A stretch of DNA of 64,000 bases from Cladopsammia gracilis. Taxonomy: Eukaryota > Cnidaria > Anthozoa > Scleractinia > Dendrophylliidae. The stretch covers positions 236,001-300,000 of the forward strand of contig JAJGOT010000364.1 of NCBI GenBank assembly GCA_022457155.1. The letters are read 5' to 3'. Positions 61,601 to 64,000 of this stretch are shown here, piece after piece. Under the pieces are notes generated by a model. That model was given only the letters and a program-made list of their open reading frames with translations, was not told the DNA's origin and did not search any database. Numbering within the stretch: the first letter of the stretch is position 1; each line of letters opens with the position of its first letter. Both the position numbers and the translations under genes were made by a program.

Positions 61601-62970
61601 AATAATCGCTAATTGTAAAATAACGCTAAAAACTATGTACACAAGATAAAGTACAATAAGATCAATACACTAAAAACAATACAGCTATTTCAATTTAGGT
61701 TGTCGGATGATAGCTTCAAGCGTACGCAACGAGACCGCAAGGTACCTTGGGATTTTTATGAATACGAGAAGTTGACGAAAGCAAATTAAAATGCCTCGTC
61801 CATACAGCGAAGGCAAACATTTATGGTGCTAACATCCACCTCACTCATCACACTAACAAGCGCAAAAAACGCGAACTTAAGCTACAGTGTAAGACCAATT
61901 TACAACTACCCATTGAAACTTGCGGTCCCGTTGCGTACGCTTGAAGTTCTCATCCGACAACCTAAATTGAAATAGCTGTATACAGAGAACGAAAACATAA
62001 CATAAGCAGCCTCATCATATCTATGTACTGGTGGTAAGTTTGTAAAGAAACAGTCGGTGGGGCTAAGTTGATAAGGTAAATTGGCCAACGTAAATAGAAA
62101 AAACGCATACATTTCGAGCGCTAGCCCTTCGTCCGGCAGAGCGAATCAACGATAACAATTCGCTCTGACGAAAGGCTAGTGCTCGAAAAGTCAGATTTCG
62201 AATCTCTTAATGGTATACGTAGCCAATTTTCCTAAACATTTGAGTTGATAAAACTAACGCTACTGACGTGTATACGCCTCGTCGACACTATAAAAGGCCA
62301 TTGACAACCCCTCCTTACCTTCGATTTGTACGATGGATTTGATTTATAGTTTTTTTCTCCAAGTTCAACTGCCTTCTCGTATTGCTTTAGCCTAAAGTAA
62401 ACAGCCGCTTGATGGCTCTCGACAGACCGTTTGAACTGCGTTTTGGAACTGTCGTCGGGATGAAACAGGAGTGCAAGGTGAAAATCCTTTAACGACCGCT
62501 GGTATTCTTGATTTTGAAAATTTTTGATAGCGACGTCTTTCGTTTGTCGAGCAACAGACTAAGAAATCAAACGAAAAAAAAAATAAAATTATTTCAATGA
62601 CACCCAACTTAAAATTTCGTTTATTAAATCTTTAAAGAATTTTACCTGATTTTAATTATTAACGCACGTCAAGGATCGGAAAGCTATCAAAGTTTGCGTT
62701 TCCTTTCTTAACTGGTTTCGTTTAATTAGTTTTAGACTTTCTTACTTTTGCCACAGCGCTATCCAGTCTTTTAACTTCGTTAATGTCATTCCTCGCTTCA
62801 ATACTTTTCCCCAGTTCATATTGTGCAAACGCTCTGCACATATGAGCCTGCACTCTAGCACTCAAGGATGCCCGGAAATAAAGAGCGAAATTGGCACACT
62901 GTTCGGCCAATAGGAATTTGTTATCCTGCAGGAGCAATTGACCACGATGTGACCACTTTAAAGATTCCTC
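27248..62970 (-). CDS. Gene A: TRANK1-like TPR/ankyrin/UvrD-helicase protein (18 exons in window, 5' end off the right edge)
   Basis: The span includes introns. The order of parts is TPR exons, three ankyrin exons, a UvrD/Rep-like superfamily 1 helicase, a long helical region, a coiled coil and a basic tail. This matches the TRANK1-like family, whose molecular role is poorly known. All 18 exons end at GT-AG sites and their lengths keep one frame to a TGA at 27248-27250, giving about 3,575 residues in the window. By comparison with gene B, one exon carrying the start codon is missing and should lie just beyond 64000. The helicase motifs GRSGTGKT, VDETQD, GDTAQSI, NYRSH, YEAKGLEF and AITRAR are all intact, so NTP hydrolysis is expected; the nucleic-acid substrate is unknown. 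The basic C-terminus suggests nuclear entry, which is inference. Exon boundaries are predicted by eye and should be checked against transcripts. Confidence 0.85.
27846..28009. mobile_element. MITE with TTA target duplication (164 bp)
   Basis: TTA at 27843-27845 and 28010-28012. Inverted ends of about 40 bp start GGGCCGATTTACACGGTACA and GAGCCGATTTACATGTTACA. A 3-bp TTA/TAA duplication is typical of PIF/Harbinger elements. It sits in the last intron of gene A. Confidence 0.75.
28205..28597 (-). CDS. Gene A exon: coiled-coil segment
   Basis: This 393-bp exon is phase 1 at both ends. It is rich in Gln, Glu and Lys (SQSHFQKEQEFQRYKELY) and then has heptad-like leucines (RMEDVAFDLERLETTHS, LMSAVKELEVGLQEIFQL). 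If the donor at 28204 were not used, translation would stop about 11 codons further on, so a shorter isoform is possible. Confidence 0.75.
28598..29303. other. Gene A intron, nothing recognised
   Basis: AT-rich. A GGAT-rich imperfect repeat is at about 28680-28735. Confidence 0.5.
29304..32175 (-). CDS. Gene A exon: long helical-repeat C-terminal region
   Basis: This 2,872-bp exon starts YQDAARLFKKEGF in phase 0 and ends in phase 1 after SHEDNEG. The first third is short helix pairs (EALNALERYK, EMEKVLQHLP, AAARLLRDEGRFHEAVKYSR) that resemble TPR-like or clathrin-type helices. The middle has no motif I recognise. An acidic stretch (EDVDSEREDLEATVERME) and a basic, IQ-like stretch (MQRLYRRRKLGEKIY) come near the end, followed by one CxxC pair (ACGICGTNFF). 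The same order of a helicase followed by a large helical tail is known for TRANK1-like proteins. Confidence 0.85.
32176..32493. other. Gene A intron, nothing recognised
   Basis: A 318-bp intron joining phase-0 exons; no repeat seen. Confidence 0.6.
32494..33138 (-). CDS. Gene A exon: helicase C-terminal motif VI and following helices
   Basis: This 645-bp exon is phase 0 at both ends. It starts AGKEWRVVTSFVEEQNV. SF1 motif VI is KYLYTAITRARVNVWFF (about 32929-32980), with the arginine that contacts the nucleotide gamma-phosphate in this family. Helical repeats follow (WWGAAIQCFTFAGDTLMLQK is similar to FYKKRLWGAAIQCF here), ending AKLYEKTGK. Confidence 0.85.
33139..33517. other. Gene A intron splitting helicase motifs V and VI
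   Basis: A 379-bp phase-0 intron; no repeat seen. It separates motif V from motif VI of the helicase. Confidence 0.6.
33518..36756 (-). CDS. Gene A exon: UvrD/Rep-type SF1 helicase domain
   Basis: This single 3,239-bp exon has about 1,080 codons. It opens with one more ankyrin-like unit (GDTLYHLVCAGKKC, YPLDMLNKSD), followed by a Ser/Glu-rich acidic stretch. The ATPase core then reads Walker A GRSGTGKTT (about 35240-35266), motif II FYVDETQDFT (about 34086-34114), motif III GDTAQSI (about 34003-34026), motif IV NYRSH (about 33861-33876) and motif V YEAKGLEFDDVLIYNFF near the 3' end. A low-complexity acidic insert (DSDDESDDEEGDE) lies between Walker A and motif II. All catalytic residues expected of a UvrD-like helicase are present, so it is predicted active. 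Its substrate (DNA or RNA) cannot be told from sequence. Confidence 0.9.
36757..37164. other. Gene A intron before the helicase exon
   Basis: A 408-bp phase-1 intron; no repeat seen. Confidence 0.6.
37165..37584 (-). CDS. Gene A exon: ankyrin block (type C, module 3)
   Basis: This 420-bp exon starts and ends in phase 1, unlike other C exons, which end in phase 0. The change matches its different partner, the helicase exon. It contains LKTLYLGGGGPSS, SSVPLGDVIRHF and ankyrin units (STLLEHGASANVIDG, MPLEEAMRKENLPLVEKLV, GEPVVHKALRKG). Confidence 0.85.
37840..38165 (-). pseudogene. Penelope-like element fragment, GIY-YIG region (broken)
   Basis: Minus-strand reading gives ITCNSKNVINMIECKK, then after a frameshift QYIGETKR-like and QRQATNNTSHANSS, then HFTLPGHSIADMKL. 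This is the GIY-YIG endonuclease pattern found at the C-terminus of Penelope-like elements. At least one frameshift and an internal stop make it non-functional. It lies in a gene A intron in the same orientation as the gene. Confidence 0.7.
38483..38633 (-). CDS. Gene A exon: TPR (type B, module 3)
   Basis: This 151-bp exon is phase 0 to phase 1. It starts GYLNQFRCSRALKRER and ends AVKLEG. The acceptor follows TTTCTTTCTAG. Confidence 0.75.
38755..38790 (+). repeat. Short degenerate telomere-like repeat
   Basis: GTTAGGTTAAGGTTAAGGTT then TAGGGTTT. It resembles TTAGGG units with changes and is only about six units long. Confidence 0.35.
38940..39235. repeat. Two short inverted repeats in a gene A intron
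   Basis: The pair GTTTAACAGATAATACG(C/T)GC and its complement lie at about 38950-38970 and 39045-39070. The pair CATTATTCGACTG and CAGTCGAATAATAA lie at about 39101 and 39221. Both look like remnants of MITEs. Confidence 0.55.
39263..39493 (-). CDS. Gene A exon: TPR (type A, module 3)
   Basis: This 231-bp exon is phase 0 at both ends. It starts EEAVVWKDRAF, contains LLCQRSEAEQQLGNYTSGLE and ends MTPEMLE before GTAATC. The acceptor (CCAAAG) has only a modest pyrimidine tract, so the left boundary could move by a codon. Confidence 0.75.
39494..39917. other. Gene A intron, nothing recognised
   Basis: A 424-bp intron; no repeat or exon seen. Confidence 0.5.
39918..40151 (-). CDS. Gene A exon: TPR (type D, module 3)
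   Basis: This 234-bp exon is phase 0 at both ends. It starts GQPRQWLHLGRKAL and contains TQAYHALGEAHFTLNEHERA, a clear TPR, ending LRPIKSE. Confidence 0.8.
40375..40760 (-). CDS. Gene A exon: ankyrin block (type C, module 2)
   Basis: This 386-bp exon is phase 1 to phase 0, with a long pyrimidine tract before its acceptor. It contains KKLRFLYLGS, ASCVPLDLLI and two ankyrin-like units (PFLLSRGALPDG, PPLLAAIEMMKFPLAVTLL). The glycine run seen in the other C exons (LGGGG) is reduced here to LGSTTSK. Confidence 0.8.
40879..41054. repeat. Perfect inverted repeat, 74-bp arms, 28-bp loop
   Basis: The arms 40879-40952 and 40981-41054 are exact complements, from ATGAGAAATAGAACACAAAC to ACTTGACGTTTCG. 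Exact identity suggests a recent insertion or ongoing arm conversion. It lies 119 bp upstream of the ankyrin exon acceptor at 40760. The inner GACGTTTCG also occurs in the Penelope remnant near 59570. Confidence 0.95.
41503..41653 (-). CDS. Gene A exon: TPR (type B, module 2)
   Basis: This 151-bp exon is phase 0 to phase 1. It starts GHSRHGTCLLHL and ends AMNVE plus one base. Its length is identical to the B exons at 38483, 8364 and 155, which supports the boundaries. Confidence 0.8.
42346..42478. mobile_element. MITE with about 30-bp inverted ends
   Basis: Ends CCCGAGGGAGACTCGCATAT and its near complement (ATATCGGAGTCTCCCTCCGG). Total about 133 bp. Target duplication is unclear. Confidence 0.65.
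42700..43500. repeat. Diverged direct repeat
   Basis: GAAGCTGTACACAGCTT and a following block with GTGCTTTTACGG, ATCTGAAAAGTAA and CCACGATCGC occur at about 42700-42815 and again at about 43189-43500, where the second copy has extra sequence inserted. I do not recognise the family. The rest of the 41654-44367 intron shows nothing else clear. Confidence 0.55.
44368..44601 (-). CDS. Gene A exon: TPR (type A, module 2)
   Basis: This 234-bp exon is phase 0 at both ends, with a strong donor AGG|GTAAGT. It starts IERANQWKKWGNE, contains LLSNRCLAFINLQQLGKALE (a TPR signature) and ends KPQWFR. It is closely similar in layout to gene B exon 1592-1819. Confidence 0.8.
44602..45487. other. Gene A intron with a possible old MITE
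   Basis: Weak inverted similarity between GTAAACTCTCTCTCAGG (about 44914) and the complement of TGTGAGAGTTAACTGC (about 45341), with TTAGAGAGAGG-type motifs inside. Too diverged to be sure. Confidence 0.35.
45488..45841 (-). CDS. Gene A exon: TPR (type D, module 2), donor uncertain
   Basis: The acceptor is GTTCAG just above 45841 and the protein starts RTFKADGQEA. Two TPR-like helix pairs follow (NRKAIELLQLSLKH, ECLETGRNLKA). It is longer than other D exons (354 bp against 231-240). The only nearby in-frame donor with the right phase is AGG|GTCTGC at 45487, which is weak. Reading through would give eight more codons or fewer and a stop. An alternative boundary or an extra exon is possible. 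Confidence 0.6.
46372..46608 (+). pseudogene. 3' end of a CR1/L2/Jockey-type LINE with (TTA)n tail
   Basis: The plus frame reads HNLRNSKYNLFVPRPSTEAG then KRSFQYHGSVLWNSLPLSAK to a TAG at 46495. This is the conserved end of reverse-transcriptase proteins of this LINE group. About 80 bp further is a (TTA)n tract (46577-46608), a common tail form of such elements. It interrupts the array of 35-bp units. Confidence 0.7.
46779..47092. repeat. Tandem array, 35-bp unit, about nine copies
   Basis: The unit begins GGGGCATTATAAAATCTCTG and continues TAAATTGACGCAAAC. Copies differ at only a few positions. One isolated copy lies at 46274-46308 on the other side of the LINE fragment. Confidence 0.95.
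47100..47375. repeat. GTGAGTTGA-rich degenerate repeat
   Basis: Repeated AGTGAGTTGA(A/T)ACAACTC and ACTCA motifs in alternating orientation over about 270 bp. Family not recognised. Confidence 0.5.
47613..48897 (-). mobile_element. Penelope-like fragment between inverted arms of about 280 bp
   Basis: The arms (about 47613-47905 and 48618-48897) are complementary, with GGGCACTAT, AATATTTCGCTTTGC, TTCTTCAGGGGCTAGCACTA and TACAACTGTAAAACCG. Between them, minus-strand coding at 48605-48220 reads NLIYMIQCKNCF, QYIGETKRKL, then ERFGEDRRSVENRHHLSC and FNLPGHST, the GIY-YIG nuclease of Penelope-like elements. No reverse transcriptase is present. The layout fits a 5'-truncated copy. Confidence 0.7.
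48028..48200. mobile_element. hAT-like MITE inserted in the Penelope fragment
   Basis: Ends CAGGCGCGGATCCAGG and, read inward from the right, CAGGGGCGGATACAGG. G- and C-runs lie inside (48140-48151, 48173-48186). The Penelope reading frame resumes on the other side (KDMQLIPLELI). The flanks ACTAAGA and TAAGGA look like a decayed target duplication. Confidence 0.6.
48898..50612. other. Part of the large intron with little structure
   Basis: Contains CTGGGAAATGGGATT-type sequence also seen at 47440-47530 and a C-run at about 49322-49342. No exon or complete element was identified. Confidence 0.4.
50713..52340. mobile_element. Inverted-repeat element (1.6 kb) with a nested insertion
   Basis: Left end 50713-50772 (GGATGGACTGGAGACAGGGT, then ATAAAACACAGTCTT) and the complement at 52270-52340. 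A second symmetric layer inside (GGTGGAGTATAAACAAACAC at 50918 and its complement at 51188) is cut by the element at 51208-51987. An outer symmetric layer (ACATGGACCCAGG) lies at 50628 and 53180. Confidence 0.65.
51208..51987. mobile_element. Nested 780-bp element with CAGGGCTCGAAATT ends
   Basis: Inverted ends CAGGGCTCGAAATT and AATTTCGAGCCCTG. Exact CTCCA lies on both sides (51203-51207, 51988-51992). Repeated AGTCGCAAA motifs lie near both ends. The ends look hAT-like but the visible duplication is 5 bp, not 8, so the class is open. Confidence 0.65.
52347..53137. mobile_element. TA-flanked inverted-repeat element (about 790 bp)
   Basis: Ends GGGACCTTAAGTAAGGTCGA and, from the right, GAGACCTTAAGCAACGACGA. 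TA lies on both sides. It sits in the same cluster as 50713-52340. Confidence 0.55.
53210..56200. other. ACATGTA-rich repetitive sequence
   Basis: Many TACATGTA and GTACATGT motifs. A block at about 54718-54880 repeats the sequence at 50935-51085 (CATGCACAAGCAACCATACT to AGCCTCACCTTCCC). No exon was recognised. Confidence 0.5.
56217..56425. mobile_element. MITE with TTA target duplication (209 bp)
   Basis: TTA at 56214-56216 and 56426-56428. Inverted ends of about 26 bp starting GGGACGGACCATTTAATTTT. A C-run is just inside the right end (about 56385-56402). The duplication suggests a PIF/Harbinger-type origin. Confidence 0.8.
56566..56764. repeat. Hairpin element, arms of about 85 bp
   Basis: The left arm starts GCCCTTATCGTAGATGAGTA and the right arm is its complement with a few changes; the shared inner part includes GACCCTATAGT and GATGTTTACG. 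The flanks are CAAT and ATTG. Confidence 0.75.
57461..57630. mobile_element. MITE with TTA target duplication (170 bp)
   Basis: TTA at 57458-57460 and 57631-57633. Inverted ends of about 35 bp start GGGCCTGGTCGCACTACAGT, and this part of the two ends is identical. Confidence 0.85.
58515..58909 (-). CDS. Gene A exon: ankyrin block (type C, module 1)
   Basis: This 395-bp exon starts in phase 1 and ends in phase 0. It contains the family signature of an aromatic-rich helix, a glycine run (LLFMGGGG), SSVPLEEVIH and two ankyrin-like helix pairs (SILMDHKASAS, DPLDVAIKLQKFDVVNMLM). It ends SSKPHK at a GTAGGG donor. The following intron is the 12.7-kb one that holds a large inverted-repeat unit. Confidence 0.8.
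58910..59600. repeat. Gene A intron with (AAT)n and a 21-bp inverted repeat
   Basis: A short (AAT)n run is at 58975-58995. AATATCGTGATTTGTCAGTG (59438-59457) and its complement (59478-59497) form a hairpin. Confidence 0.65.
59650..60045 (-). pseudogene. Penelope-like GIY-YIG fragment (broken)
   Basis: Minus-strand reading gives PRKCGKVYIGETGSPMYEI, then after a stop ALVCTQASAVSDYVHETGHY, PLWNEVNFIDRDPQ and a shifted remainder. KVYIGETG is the GIY-YIG core. Stops and frameshifts make it a relic. The sequence ACGTTTCGACTGCTTACTGC just beyond its end resembles Penelope terminal sequence. It belongs to a different subfamily from the fragments at 37840 and 48220. Confidence 0.7.
60473..60638 (-). 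CDS. Gene A exon: TPR (type B, module 1)
   Basis: This 166-bp exon is phase 0 at the start and phase 1 at the end. It begins AQYRLGSCLH. It completes the TPR started in the previous exon and adds a helix (KYSEAMKAFSRSLQL). It is 15 bp longer than the other four B exons, which are all 151 bp, but keeps the same phases. Confidence 0.75.
60639..61053. other. Gene A intron, nothing recognised
   Basis: A 415-bp intron; no repeat seen. Confidence 0.5.
61054..61296 (-). CDS. Gene A exon: TPR (type A, module 1)
   Basis: This 243-bp exon is phase 0 at both ends. It begins EEADRWRKRGND and contains the TPR signature SNRCLMYQKQGKAEEAFQDA, ending NPSWAK before GTAAGG. Type A exons share W.+RGN near the start and a final P.W.K. 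Confidence 0.8.
61679..61982. mobile_element. Inverted-repeat element with about 62-bp ends
   Basis: ACAGCTATTTCAATTTAGGT (left, 61681) continues through GTTGTCGGATGA and CAAGCGTACGCAACG. The complement is at 61920-61982 with about four changes. Total about 304 bp. Confidence 0.75.
62112..62190. repeat. Penelope-terminus-like hairpin
   Basis: TTTCGAGCGCTAGCCCTTCG then CAGAGCGAAT, with the near complement ATTCGCTCTGACGAAAGGCT at 62158. Similar hairpins are common at ends of cnidarian Penelope-like elements; assignment is inference. Confidence 0.45.
62319..62558 (-). CDS. Gene A exon: TPR (type D, module 1)
   Basis: This 240-bp exon is phase 0 at both ends. It starts SVARQTKDVA and ends NPSYKSK before GTAAGG. 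The pattern of an aromatic and Ala/Gly-containing helix followed by YEKAVELGEK is typical of TPR units. It matches gene B exon 16825-17055 in order and in the ending AGKEAYRIRP. Confidence 0.75.
62746..62970 (-). CDS. Gene A exon: TPR (type E)
   Basis: This 225-bp exon is in phase 0 at both ends, between TTTTAG and GTAAGA. It encodes a helix pair starting EESLKWSHRG and ending SAVAK. It is the counterpart of gene B exon 17308-17538, which starts DEPEKWFTRG and ends PALAK. It is the first gene A exon visible; the start-codon exon equivalent to 18426-18653 is not in the window. Confidence 0.75.
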
Positions 62971-63061
62971 CTAAAACAAAATCAACAACAAACCATGAAG
63001 CGTGTTGTAAAAGAAAACAGAATCACAGTAACATCGAAAACCGTTTTATTTATCATCTCAG

Positions 63062-63149
63062 AAGTAGTAGTAGTACTAGTACTAGTGCTAGTAGTAGTAG
63101 TAGTAGTAGTAGTAGCAGCAGCAGTAGTAGTAGTTGTAGTAGTAGCAGC

Positions 63150-63181
<32 letters not shown>

Positions 63182-63254
63182 CAGTAGTAGTAGTAGTACT
63201 AGTACAAGTAGTAGTAGTAGTAGTAGTAGTAGTTGTAGTAGTAGCAGCAGCAGC

Positions 63255-63292
<38 letters not shown>

Positions 63293-63297
63293 AAGTA

Positions 63298-63339
<42 letters not shown>

Positions 63340-63342
63340 AAA
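63062..63342. repeat. (TAG)n / (CTA)n microsatellite
   Basis: About 280 bp of TAG units with scattered TAC, CAG and TTG variants. It directly follows the LINE 3' end on the minus strand, so it may have grown from that element's tail. Confidence 0.95.
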
Positions 63343-63444
63343 GTAAAGTAAATAATAGCTTTATTTGCATGACTATATTGAGTTACAGTATTGCAAAAGC
63401 ATACTTTTAACAATAACAAAAGACAGTAAAAGAATATTAAATAA

Positions 63445-64000
63445 TTACAAAACTTCATTTTGATTTGACAATATTAAGCTATCACGTAATTCAAAGCATG
63501 CAGATATCATTTTCATGAAAAGTAAATTAACAAAATAATTGGAAGAGTTCATCAATTCTTTGATACTTTCTGTTGAGGATCTATTTTGAATATTCGGCAA
63601 GTGTTGGTAGATTTGATTAAAGTAATTATCTCTCAAAGTTGAATATCTTGGGCATTGAAAGAGAAAATGAATTTCGTTTTTGATATTATTTGATTCGCAT
63701 AAAGGGCATAATCTATTTTCTCTAGGGATTTGATTATATCGACCAAGCTCGATCATGAGTTTTGGATTACCTGTCCTAAATTTGACTAGAGTTTTCCTTT
63801 CATTTGATTTCCTTGTGTGATCTAGATAATGGGAGATTATGTATTGATCCTTAAAACTATTGTAAAATTCTAATTTCCTTGAGTTCTGTAAAGCATTTTT
63901 CCAGTAGGAAATATACTTTTGCTTCATAAGATTGACATAATGCATGATCTTATTTTCATCCAGTGTGTCAAGATTAAAATTTTGTAGATCATAGTATTCA
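63445..64000 (-). pseudogene. 3' end of a non-LTR retrotransposon (C-terminal part of its polymerase protein)
   Basis: Minus-strand frame of at least 166 codons that continues off the right edge. It has RLCPLCESNNIKNEIHFLFQ then CPRYS, a CxxC..H..C motif of LINE polymerase C-termini, after FRTGNPKLMIELGRYN. The frame ends at 63445 and 3' UTR sequence with an AATAAA-like site (GCAAATAAAGC) leads into the microsatellite. It is a different family from the LINE at 11147. Whether the rest is intact cannot be seen. Confidence 0.7.

Noticed and set aside
62868..63458. Ser-, Thr-, Val- or Leu-rich open frames
   Set aside because: They are translations of the TAG/CTA microsatellite in different frames.

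Overview
This window looks like nuclear DNA of an anthozoan cnidarian, most likely a stony coral. The evidence is AT-rich introns with GT-AG splice sites, a very high density of short inverted-repeat transposons, tRNA-derived SINEs, Penelope-like fragments with GIY-YIG endonuclease coding, and an L1/Tx1-type LINE. The organism call is inference from composition and gene content; no search was run.

The host coding content is two large genes of one family, both on the minus strand, head to tail. They resemble TPR and ankyrin repeat-containing protein 1 (TRANK1-like). Gene A runs from beyond the right edge down to 27248. I can follow 18 consecutive exons whose lengths keep one frame (10,728 coding bases, about 3,575 residues plus stop). 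It has TPR/ankyrin modules, then a UvrD/Rep-type SF1 helicase, a long helical C-terminal part, a coiled coil and a basic tail. Gene B starts with an ATG exon at 18653 and runs off the left edge. Nine exons are visible and repeat gene A's N-terminal layout in the same order. The modules have the exon order D-A-B-C (three TPR exons, then one ankyrin exon) with constant intron phases, and the B exon is exactly 151 bp in four of five copies.

Layout: 1-18653, gene B, with intronic MITEs, SINEs and a full-length LINE (11147-16664, plus strand, 16-bp target-site duplication, two ORFs). 18654-27247, intergenic, with a 1.9-kb foldback element, several inverted-repeat elements and SINE copies. 27248-62970, gene A; its intron 45842-58514 is almost filled by a 12.5-kb inverted-repeat-bounded unit carrying TCTGTAAA-type repeats, a 35-bp tandem array, a Penelope fragment and several nested MITEs. 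62971-64000, a TAG/CTA microsatellite and the 3' end of another LINE.

Points most worth attention: the phase-conserved exon modules, the complete helicase motif set, the 12.5-kb inverted-repeat unit that converts a roughly 130-bp intron into a 12.7-kb one, the LINE whose ORF2 has no in-frame AUG, and three unrelated MITEs that each sit in a TTA duplication.
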